A stretch of 18,519 nucleotides of DNA, taken from the NCBI GenBank assembly GCA_938084875.1, contig CALKFX010000109.1:1-18519 (forward strand). The letters are read 5' to 3'. A program made the position numbers and the translations under genes. Each line of letters begins with the position of its first letter. The first letter of the stretch is position 1. The DNA is from an uncultured Flavobacteriales bacterium. Its GTDB lineage: Bacteria; Bacteroidota; Bacteroidia; Flavobacteriales_D; Parvicellaceae. Shown here piece by piece: positions 1 through 6,591 of this stretch. The notes beneath the pieces were generated by a model that worked only from the letters and a program-made list of their open reading frames with translations, had not been told where the DNA came from and ran no database searches.

Positions 1-861
1 AATAATAAAAAATACAACCAACTATATGTAATTTTTAAATATGGAGAGGTCAATAAAGACAGTCTTTATTTTCAGCTAAAAAATATTATTTTAAAATCAG
101 ATACTACAAATGCTAATAGAGAGATTGTAGAATATTACCAAGAAAATAAAAAAAGTATTCTTTACCAATTTCAAAATCTAGAAATTTTAAATAGTGTAGG
201 TACAAGTAATTTAAAAGGGTCTATAGATTTAAAAAGTAATAAAATAGATTTTCTTGGTACTGGAAACATAAATGAAAAATTCATTTTTAAAAATGATGTG
301 CAGTTAAATTCCACTAATTATGGTTGGGCAGAGTTCTCAGGAAATTTTAATACCAATCAAATACCAAAAACCATATTGAAACAAATAACAATGGATAGAA
401 ATTTAGATGGTCGAATTGTATTAAGTGTTCACCAAATTAAAAAAATAGCCAAGCTATTATCTAAAAGAGATATAAATACATTTTACAAACATTTGGACGT
501 AAATATATTACTTGGACATCAAAAACTAGATTCCTTAGCTTTTGATAAAGAAAACACCGAGTTTAATTACTCTTTGAATAATGAGTTTAAAGGTTTTTCT
601 ATTTCAAATTATCCTAAAGATTATTCATTAAAAGTTGAAAAAAATAACTTTTTCCAATTTTTTATAGACTTTGAAAAAATGATTGCTCAAAACCACGATG
701 AGTGGGCTTGGAATGGATTCAAGACAATAATGAAAAAAATGAACTTCAAGAAGTTAGATTTTATTTGCTTAGAAAAAAACGAGACAGAATTTGAAATAAA
801 AGGAAGTTTAACATCTTTAGACTCTTCAAAAAATATTGTACTAAACCCCTTTATTTATTGA
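1..861 (+). CDS. Hypothetical protein, C-terminal 286 residues (5' end cut by window)
   Basis: The frame is open from base 1 to the TGA at 859-861, so the gene begins upstream of the window; the GTG at 298 is an internal Val codon and not the start. The visible part has no cysteine cluster, no obvious membrane segment and no catalytic motif I recognise. It is rich in Lys, Asn and Phe with short alternating polar and hydrophobic stretches, as in beta-rich envelope proteins, and ends in a stretch of the type EIKGSLTSLDSSKNIVL followed by a Phe/Tyr terminus. A resemblance to DUF3352-type Bacteroidota proteins crossed my mind but I cannot support it. It lies 29 bases upstream of paaZ on the same strand, so the two may be co-transcribed, but nothing links their functions. 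Confidence 0.75.
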   Translation, partial: NNKKYNQLYVIFKYGEVNKDSLYFQLKNIILKSDTTNANREIVEYYQENKKSILYQFQNLEILNSVGTSNLKGSIDLKSNKIDFLGTGNINEKFIFKNDVQLNSTNYGWAEFSGNFNTNQIPKTILKQITMDRNLDGRIVLSVHQIKKIAKLLSKRDINTFYKHLDVNILLGHQKLDSLAFDKENTEFNYSLNNEFKGFSISNYPKDYSLKVEKNNFFQFFIDFEKMIAQNHDEWAWNGFKTIMKKMNFKKLDFICLEKNETEFEIKGSLTSLDSSKNIVLNPFIY

Positions 862-890
862 AATCCTTATATTTAAGAAAAGTTGTGTAA

Positions 891-2939
891 ATGGAAATTA
901 AAAACTATGTTTTAGGAGAATGGATTTCTGGTGAGGGAACAGAAATTGATCATATTCATGCAATTACTGGAGAAATTATTAGTAAAACTTCTAGTAAAGG
1001 TTTAGACTTTAGTTCCATTTTAGAATATGGCAGAAAAAAAGGAAGTTCTGCATTAAGAAAAATGACTTTTCAACAAAGAGGTGAGATGTTGAAATCATTG
1101 GCACTTCATCTTAACAAAAGAAAAGAAGTATTTTATAATCTTAGCAAAGCAACCGGCGCAACAAAAATAGATTCTTGGATAGATATTGATGGAGGTATCG
1201 GCAATTTATTTACCAACGCGTCTTTAAGAAGACAATTCCCAGACCTTCCATATTACATAGACGGAACAATGGCAAATCTTTCCAAAAACGGAACGTTTAT
1301 TGGTCATCATATTATGGTTCCAAAAAGAGGAATTGCTGTTCATATTAATGCTTTCAATTTTCCTATTTGGGGAATGTTAGAAAAAATTGCTGTTAATCTT
1401 ATGGCAGGTGTTGCTGCCGTAGTAAAACCCTCTGAGTATACTTCCTATTTAACAGAACTAATGGTAAAAGAAATTATAGATTCTAAAATATTACCAGAGG
1501 GTAGTCTCCAACTAATTCCTGGAACTGGAAAAGGGATTCTAGATCATGTTGGACACAACGATATAGTCACATTTACAGGTTCTGCAAGTACTGGAAAAAT
1601 TTTAAAATCTCATCCCAACATACTAGAAAACTCAGTGCCTTTCAATATGGAAGCCGACTCTCTGAACGCATGTGTTTTAGGAGAAGATGTAGATGAAAAT
1701 TCCGATGAGTTTGATATTTTCATTAAAGAAATCTATAGAGAAATAACTGTTAAAACAGGTCAAAAATGTACTGCAGTTAGAAGAATTTTAGTACCAGAAA
1801 ATAAAATTGACCAAGTTCAAAAAGCTTTAATTACAAAACTTGAAAAAACTATTATTGGAAACCCAGAAAATAAAGATGTAAGAATGGGTGCTTTGGCTTC
1901 TAAAATTCAAGTGGAAAGAGTAAAAGAAAATGTAGAATTACTTATGGAAAGTCAAGAAAAAGTTTTTGACAACTCTCTAAATTTAAATCTTGTAGACGCT
2001 TCTGAAGAAAAAGGTGCTTTTTTCTCACCAGTTCTATTTAGAAACGATGAGCCATTTTTAAAAGATGCAGTTCATAATATTGAAGCATTTGGTCCGGTAT
2101 CTACTTTAATTCCTTATAAAAATATGGAGGAAGCTGTAGAATTGGTAGAAATGGGAAAAGGGTCTTTGGTAACTTCTTTTGTTTCCAATGACGATCAAAA
2201 ATCAAAAGAATTTGTAGTAGAAACTGCACATACCAATGGAAGAATATTGGTTTTAAATTCAAGATGTTCTAAAGAAAGTACTGGTCATGGATCTCCAATG
2301 CCACAACTAGTTCACGGAGGCCCTGGAAGAGCAGGAGGCGGAGAAGAAATGGGAGGAATAAGAGGAATAAAACATTATTTACAAAGAACTGCAGTTCAAG
2401 GCCATCCTGAAACAATAACCAAAATCACAGAACAATTTCAAATTGGAGCAGACCAACCTGAATCAAATCCACATGTATTTCGAAAATATTTTGAAGAACT
2501 GAAGGTTGGGGATACAGTATTTACCCACAAACATACCGTTACTACTGCAGACATAGTCAATTTTGCCAATGTAAGTGGAGATAATTTTTATGCTCATATG
2601 GACGAGACTTCTTTGGATGGGACCATTTTTGAAGAAAGAGTAGCTCACGGTTATTTTTTACTGTCCAAAGCTGCAGGACTATTTGTAGACCCTGCTAAAG
2701 GACCTGTGTTATTAAATTATGGAATTGATGAATGTAGATTTACTAAACCAGTGTATGTTGGTGCTACTATTGGGGTAAGATTTACTGTTAAAGAAAAAAT
2801 TAATCAGAAGAAAAAAGACGAAGAAGATATAGCAAAAGGGATAGTTAAGTTTCTTGTGGATATTTACGATGAAACTAACGAGACAGTTGGAATAGCTACT
2901 ATTTTAACAATGGTGAAAAAAATAAATCAAGCCGAATGA
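891..2939 (+). CDS. paaZ: Phenylacetate catabolism bifunctional protein PaaZ (aldehyde dehydrogenase / oxepin-CoA hydrolase)
   Basis: Cytosolic fusion enzyme that opens the ring of oxepin-CoA by hydrolysis and then oxidises the resulting aldehyde with NADP+. At 682 residues it matches the E. coli enzyme (681). Residues 1 to about 515 are an aldehyde dehydrogenase: the Asn-containing FNFPIW stretch (155-160), VVKPSE (177-182), the nucleotide-site FTGSASTGK (228-236), general base Glu254 and nucleophile Cys293 in GQKCTA. Residues about 530-680 are a MaoC-like hot-dog hydratase with Asp564 and His569 in VSGDNFYAH plus the RVAHGYF stretch (583-589). All four catalytic positions fall 2-3 residues from the E. 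coli numbering, so the enzyme looks intact. No paaABCDE, paaG or paaK gene is visible in the window, which is unusual; other paa genes may lie elsewhere. Some PaaZ-like fusions act on other CoA esters. Its TGA overlaps the ATG of the decayed gene that follows. Confidence 0.93.
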   Translation: MEIKNYVLGEWISGEGTEIDHIHAITGEIISKTSSKGLDFSSILEYGRKKGSSALRKMTFQQRGEMLKSLALHLNKRKEVFYNLSKATGATKIDSWIDIDGGIGNLFTNASLRRQFPDLPYYIDGTMANLSKNGTFIGHHIMVPKRGIAVHINAFNFPIWGMLEKIAVNLMAGVAAVVKPSEYTSYLTELMVKEIIDSKILPEGSLQLIPGTGKGILDHVGHNDIVTFTGSASTGKILKSHPNILENSVPFNMEADSLNACVLGEDVDENSDEFDIFIKEIYREITVKTGQKCTAVRRILVPENKIDQVQKALITKLEKTIIGNPENKDVRMGALASKIQVERVKENVELLMESQEKVFDNSLNLNLVDASEEKGAFFSPVLFRNDEPFLKDAVHNIEAFGPVSTLIPYKNMEEAVELVEMGKGSLVTSFVSNDDQKSKEFVVETAHTNGRILVLNSRCSKESTGHGSPMPQLVHGGPGRAGGGEEMGGIRGIKHYLQRTAVQGHPETITKITEQFQIGADQPESNPHVFRKYFEELKVGDTVFTHKHTVTTADIVNFANVSGDNFYAHMDETSLDGTIFEERVAHGYFLLSKAAGLFVDPAKGPVLLNYGIDECRFTKPVYVGATIGVRFTVKEKINQKKKDEEDIAKGIVKFLVDIYDETNETVGIATILTMVKKINQAE

Positions 2940-3539
2940 AGAGATTAAAACTTTTCAATTTTGTTGTTATACACGTTTTTAGTGGATTATTACTACATGC
3001 CAACAAGTTGTAACAAGAGCTTCCACTAAAATAGAGCTCATAAAGCGACGAATTAAGAAATCTAAAAACGATACTGTTAAAATAAAATTATTACAGCAGT
3101 GGAGTGATTTAGTATTTATTAACGATCCGCAAAAAGATTTAGAATTACAAGAAGAGGTAATTAAAATATGTACAGATCATTTAAAAAAAGAAAAAATTCC
3201 ATATCTACAGCAGTGGTTCAAGGAGCAAGAGTCTATGGCTTTAGATAAAACTGCAACTTCCTATTATTACGATGGTGTAATTGACAACAAACCTTTTAAC
3301 AATCATAATATAAAGTTGAAAAAAGGAGATATGATATATGTTTATTCTGATAGTTATCAAGATCAATTTGGTGGTCCAAAAGGAAAAAATATATGGTCAA
3401 AAGGTATAGAACTTTCTTAAAAGAATTAAGCAAATTACCAATTGAAGAACAAGGAGTAAAAATTCAGGAAGAGTTTCATTCTTGGAAAGGCAACCACGAC
3501 CAAGTAGACGATATTTGTGTGATTGGATTAAGAGTTTAG
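2936..3539 (+). pseudogene. Decayed SpoIIE/PP2C-type serine phosphatase gene (signal peptide + TPR start and phosphatase end only)
   Basis: Three fragments in three frames add up to one broken gene. (1) 2936-3000: an ATG overlapping the paaZ stop encodes a signal peptide ending LLLHA, then hits TAA at 3011. Restoring one lost base after 3000 gives HA-QQVVTRAS, a normal cleavage site, and moves into (2) 3001-3401, open in that frame: KNDTVKIKLLQQW and NDPQKDLELQEE resemble the first TPR region of Bacteroidota TPR-SpoIIE phosphatases, and from about 3235 it resembles the end of the phosphatase domain (NHNIKLKKGDMIYVYSD, YQDQFGGPKGK). (3) 3402-3539: KELSKLP, SWKGNHDQVDDICVIGLRV, the usual C-terminus, reached only by adding one A in the run at 3399-3402. 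About 200 codons remain where such proteins usually have 600 or more; most TPRs, the membrane segment and most of the catalytic domain are gone. The usual SDGY motif reads SDSY. Translation as a functional protein is unlikely. Confidence 0.85.
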
Positions 3540-3540
3540 C

Positions 3541-4158
3541 TTACCCATTCAAAGCCACCACTTCATTAATTTCAGGGATATGAGATTTTAATAAATTCTC
3601 CACTCCTCCTTTTAAAGTAGCTGTACTAGATGGACAACCACTACAAGAACCCTTTAGCACAACCGTTACTTGTCCATTATCTTCATTATAGGACTGAAAA
3701 TGAATTGCACCTCCATCCTGCTCTACAGCTGGTTGAATATATTCATTTATTAAATCTACTATTTTCTGATCCATTTCAGTATTAATTACTGGTGAGATAT
3801 TGGTAGTTTTTGTCTGAGATTCTGAAACAACCTCAATTTTGGACTGCTCTGGGATTTTCTGAACAGCTTCTTCATTTTCCATCAACCACTCTCTTATAAA
3901 ATCTCTCATCTCCAAACTAACATCACTCCACTCTATCATATCGTTCTTAGTAACTGTTACAAAGTTTTGAGCAATAAAAATTTTGGTTACAAATGGAAAA
4001 TTGAATAAAGCATCAGCAAGAGTAGAATACCCTTTTGAATCAGATGGAGAGAGAAACTCTACAATTTCACCAGAACTAATAAGCATGTGGTCTGCAACAA
4101 ACTTCATAGTCTTGGGATTAGGCGTCATTTCTGCATAAATTGTAACTGGTCTACTCAT
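3541..4158 (-). CDS. Nfu-type iron-sulfur cluster scaffold protein (Nfu_N + NifU C-terminal domain)
   Basis: Cytosolic scaffold or carrier that holds an assembled Fe-S cluster and passes it to client enzymes. Residues 1 to about 90 are an Nfu_N domain (start with TPNPKTMKF at 12-20, typical of the family). Residues about 90-125 are a polar linker, and residues about 128-203 form the NifU C-terminal domain with EQDGGAIHF (146-154) and the cluster-binding pair Cys172 and Cys175 in CSGCPSS. Length (205) suits this two-domain architecture, the same as in mitochondrial NFU1. The start ATG is at 4158, 40 bases from the divergently transcribed hexapeptide-repeat gene, so the two share a very short promoter region in which I find no clear -7 element. 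Its stop lies two bases from the end of the decayed phosphatase gene on the other strand. No isc or suf gene is visible here. Confidence 0.9.
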   Translation of the reverse strand: MSRPVTIYAEMTPNPKTMKFVADHMLISSGEIVEFLSPSDSKGYSTLADALFNFPFVTKIFIAQNFVTVTKNDMIEWSDVSLEMRDFIREWLMENEEAVQKIPEQSKIEVVSESQTKTTNISPVINTEMDQKIVDLINEYIQPAVEQDGGAIHFQSYNEDNGQVTVVLKGSCSGCPSSTATLKGGVENLLKSHIPEINEVVALNG

Positions 4159-4198
4159 TTTTTATAATTTACAACTAAATTAATCAATCCTAATCGAT

Positions 4199-4708
4199 AT
4201 GAAACCACTCATTAAAGAAATTAATGGTAAAAATCCACAATTTGGAAAAGATTGTTATCTATCCGAAAATGCTACAATTATTGGAGATGTCATTTGTGGA
4301 GACCGTTGTAGTTTTTGGTTTAACTCTGTTACAAGAGGCGATGTTCACTTTATAAAAATGGGAAATGAGGTAAACGTTCAAGACGGAGCAATTATTCACT
4401 GCACCTATAAAAAGAGTCCAACTACCATTGGGAATCAAGTAACTATTGGCCACAATGCTATTGTTCATGGTTGTACCATTAAAGACCGGGTACTAATTGG
4501 AATGGGAGCTATTGTACTTGATAATTGCATTATTGAAAGTAATAGTATTATTGCTGCTGGAGCTGTAGTTACTATGGGAACCCACGTAAAATCTGGAGAA
4601 ATATATGTTGGTGTTCCAGCAAAAAAAGTGAAAGAGGGGGAGTTTAAAAAACAACTTTTAGACTTGGCCAATAAGTATGTAGAATATTCTAAGTGGTATA
4701 AAGATTAA
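4199..4708 (+). CDS. Gamma-carbonic-anhydrase family hexapeptide-repeat protein (YrdA/PaaY-like)
   Basis: A 169-residue left-handed beta-helix protein of the gamma-carbonic anhydrase family, expected to be a cytosolic trimer. Repeats of the hexapeptide type run from about residue 22 to 135 (for example ENATIIGD, NQVTIGHNAIVHG, SNSIIAAGAVVTMG). The three zinc-ligand histidines are His67 (IIHC), His85 (IGHNA) and His90 (VHG). A helical tail (about 145-169) packs against the helix in relatives. Members range from true carbonic anhydrases to proteins with no measured activity; PaaY in this family is a thioesterase that supports phenylacetate breakdown, and paaZ lies 1.3 kb upstream, but the sequence alone does not decide the activity. 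The 3' end overlaps the 3' end of murI by 4 bases in convergent orientation. Confidence 0.88.
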   Translation: MKPLIKEINGKNPQFGKDCYLSENATIIGDVICGDRCSFWFNSVTRGDVHFIKMGNEVNVQDGAIIHCTYKKSPTTIGNQVTIGHNAIVHGCTIKDRVLIGMGAIVLDNCIIESNSIIAAGAVVTMGTHVKSGEIYVGVPAKKVKEGEFKKQLLDLANKYVEYSKWYKD

Positions 4709-5526
4709 ATAATTTGAACGGTTTTAGAACTATAATTTGAATTGTAGAATAAATTTAAATGCTCGTCAAACTTTTCACTTTCTTCCGTAGTAAATATCTC
4801 TATATTTCCAGACTTGGATATTTGATTATCAATAATTGAATGTCTTTTAAAATACTCTATTAGTTTATCTGCAACCAAATCTCCTTGGTCAAATAATTTT
4901 ACTTCTTTAGGCAAGAACTTCTCAATAGATTCTTTTAAAATTGGATAGTGAGTACACGCCAAAACCACCGTATCTATTCTAGGTTCTTTTTCCAATAGCT
5001 CATCTATATACTTCTTTATATAATATTGACCCCCCTCCTCTAAAAAAGTATTATTTTCAACCAAAGGAACCCACATAGGACAGCTTTGTTGAACTACTTG
5101 AACTTTGGGAAATAATTTTGATATTTCAATAGGATAACTATTAGAAACTATTGTTCCTGCAGTGCCCATAATTCCAACGTAACCAGTTTTGGTGAAATGC
5201 CCAACTTCTTCTGTTGTTGGTCGAATAACTCCCAATACTTTTTTACTGGGATACTTATTTGGTAAAATATTTTTCTGAATATTTCTAAGTGCTTTTGCAG
5301 ACGAAGTATTACAAGCTAAAATAACAATTGGGCAATTTTGGTAAAATAAATATTCAACGGCTTCTAGTGTGTACTGATTAATGACTTCAAAAGATCTAGC
5401 CCCATATGGAGCTCTTGCATTATCTCCTAAATAAATACAGTCGTAATTAGGAAGTAGATTTTGAATGGATTTAAGGACTGTTAAACCACCATAACCAGAG
5501 TCAAATATGCCAATTGAGCTTTTCAT
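4705..5526 (-). CDS. murI: Glutamate racemase
   Basis: Cytosolic, cofactor-independent racemase that makes D-glutamate for the peptidoglycan stem peptide. The 273 residues show the full set of family signatures: GIFDSGYGGLTV (6-17, with Asp9 and Ser10), YLGDNARAPYG (32-42), ACNTSSA with catalytic Cys72, and LACTHYP with the second catalytic Cys191 and His193. Length is normal. It lies downstream of the second ompH gene, but a strong hairpin terminator stands in the 40-base gap, so it probably depends on readthrough or on its own promoter. It converges on the hexapeptide-repeat gene with a 4-base overlap of the two TAA stop codons, leaving no room for a separate terminator. Confidence 0.95.
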   Translation of the reverse strand: MKSSIGIFDSGYGGLTVLKSIQNLLPNYDCIYLGDNARAPYGARSFEVINQYTLEAVEYLFYQNCPIVILACNTSSAKALRNIQKNILPNKYPSKKVLGVIRPTTEEVGHFTKTGYVGIMGTAGTIVSNSYPIEISKLFPKVQVVQQSCPMWVPLVENNTFLEEGGQYYIKKYIDELLEKEPRIDTVVLACTHYPILKESIEKFLPKEVKLFDQGDLVADKLIEYFKRHSIIDNQISKSGNIEIFTTEESEKFDEHLNLFYNSNYSSKTVQII

Positions 5527-5533
5527 TATAATT

Positions 5534-5562
5534 AAAAAAAAAGACTCTTAAAAAGAGTCTTT
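5534..5562 (-). terminator. Intrinsic terminator after the bamA-ompH operon
   Basis: A perfect 10-bp stem (arms 5540-5549 and 5553-5562, plus-strand AAAGACTCTT and AAGAGTCTTT) with a 3-base loop. On the minus strand it is followed by an uninterrupted run of nine T (complement of A at 5534-5542, partly shared with the stem). It starts 4 bases after the ompH stop codon and points in the direction of the envelope operon. Its orientation means it would stop transcripts coming from bamA/ompH before murI. A plus-strand role is less likely, since only TTT follows the stem on that side. Confidence 0.85.
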
Positions 5563-5566
5563 AAAA

Positions 5567-6073
5567 TTAGTTGGAAGTAGATATACCAAGTTTCTTTCTA
5601 ACCTTGTCACTTATATCGTCTCCGCCAGCATGTAAAAGAGTAGTTAGCTCAAATATATAAGAATAGCCATCTGCTTTAGCAAGTTCTTTAACAGCGTTAT
5701 TCACTTTCATCATAATTGCTTGTAATAGCTCCTGCTCTTTTTGTTGCAATTTCTGCTCTGCTTCATAAGCTTTCTTTTCATAGTTCTGCTGTCTCTCCAT
5801 TAAATCAGCTTCCTTTCTCTGTCTAGATTCTTGAGACATTTCCGCTTTTTGTTGTTCATAAGCTTGAGCAAATTCCATGATCAATTTTTGATACATTTCT
5901 AGTTCTTTAGCCAAATCATTTTTATAACTTTCTAACTCTTGCCTTGCAGATTCATAATCTGGCATTTCCTGAACAATTGCCTGAGAATTAACATGACCCA
6001 ATTTTTGAGCATTGACGTTGAATGCTGAGGAAATTAGTAGCGCTATTAGAATAGATTTAATTGTGTTTTTCAT
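5567..6073 (-). CDS. ompH: OmpH/Skp-family periplasmic chaperone (second copy)
   Basis: Periplasmic holdase expected to bind unfolded outer-membrane proteins and deliver them to BamA. The 168 residues comprise a signal peptide (1-22, cleavage NVNA before QKLG), a beta-strand start GHVNSQAIVQEMPDY (26-40), a long coiled-coil hairpin very rich in Glu, Gln and Lys (about 41-130; ELESYKNDLAKELEMYQ and the like), and a closing strand region with YSYIFELTTLLHAGGDDIS. The closing part resembles the usual Skp/OmpH ending, where the chain returns to the body domain. It starts only 2 bases after the stop of the first ompH copy and is the last gene before the terminator at 5534-5562. Confidence 0.92.
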   Translation of the reverse strand: MKNTIKSILIALLISSAFNVNAQKLGHVNSQAIVQEMPDYESARQELESYKNDLAKELEMYQKLIMEFAQAYEQQKAEMSQESRQRKEADLMERQQNYEKKAYEAEQKLQQKEQELLQAIMMKVNNAVKELAKADGYSYIFELTTLLHAGGDDISDKVRKKLGISTSN

Positions 6074-6075
6074 TG

Positions 6076-6588
6076 TTACTTTTTTAGTTTTCTGATTATT
6101 GCATCGCTTTTATCATACTTTGGATCTGCGTACAATATATTCGAGTTTTTACTTTTATCCAAAACATATGCGTAATTATTGTCTTTAGCTAATGACTTGA
6201 TGGCCTTAAATACTTTTCTTTGAATTGGTTGGATTAATTCTTTTCTTTTTCTAAAAAGATCTCCTCCTACGCCAAATTTTTTAGTTTGAAATTTTCTTAA
6301 TTCATCTTGAAGAGTAGTTATCTCTAACTCTTTTTCTATTCGGGTGTCTTCTGGAAGCAAAAGTTCGTTCTTTTTCAGTTCGTTACTTTTTTGCTCGATT
6401 ATTATCATTTTTTGATCTAGCTCTTTTTGCCACTGAGCAGCCAAGTCGTCAATTTGTTTCTGTGCTTTTTGATACCCATCCATTTGCTCTAAAATGTATT
6501 CAGAGTCTACAAAAGCAAATTTTTGACAGTTACTTTTTAGGTTAAATAAAGTAACGATAAGAAATAATATGATAGATCTTAAAAACAT
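6076..6588 (-). CDS. ompH: OmpH/Skp-family periplasmic chaperone (first copy)
   Basis: Periplasmic chaperone of the OmpH/Skp family, 170 residues. Signal peptide 1-21, with QKFAFVDSEYILEQMDGY following cleavage, which is the conserved first strand and helix of Bacteroidota OmpH. A coiled-coil region covers about 40-120, and a C-terminal strand region contains NNYAYVLDKSKNSNILYADPKYDKSD. The residue before the likely cleavage is Cys21 (KSNC), but Lys at -3 and Asn at -1 do not fit a lipobox, so I treat it as an ordinary signal peptide. It lies 3 bases after bamA and 2 bases before the second ompH. The two copies share layout but differ in length of the coil and in the tail, so they look like old paralogs with separate clients or a mixed trimer. 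Confidence 0.9.
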   Translation of the reverse strand: MFLRSIILFLIVTLFNLKSNCQKFAFVDSEYILEQMDGYQKAQKQIDDLAAQWQKELDQKMIIIEQKSNELKKNELLLPEDTRIEKELEITTLQDELRKFQTKKFGVGGDLFRKRKELIQPIQRKVFKAIKSLAKDNNYAYVLDKSKNSNILYADPKYDKSDAIIRKLKK

Positions 6589-6591
6589 ATT

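Noticed and set aside
298..861. A 187-residue gene starting at GTG 298
   Set aside because: The same frame is open back to base 1 with similar composition, so 298 is an internal codon of a gene cut by the window edge.
3235..3420. A 61-residue independent small protein
   Set aside because: Its frame is open well upstream of the ATG and its sequence matches the inside of a SpoIIE phosphatase domain, with the true C-terminus continuing in the next frame; it is part of the decayed gene.
4159..4198. Divergent promoter between nfu and the hexapeptide-repeat gene
   Set aside because: The 40 bases contain only imperfect TAnnTTTG-like strings with two mismatches; a promoter must exist nearby but I cannot place it.
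6520..6588. First OmpH copy as a lipoprotein because of Cys21
   Set aside because: The residues before the Cys (LKSN) do not form a lipobox, and OmpH proteins are soluble periplasmic chaperones.
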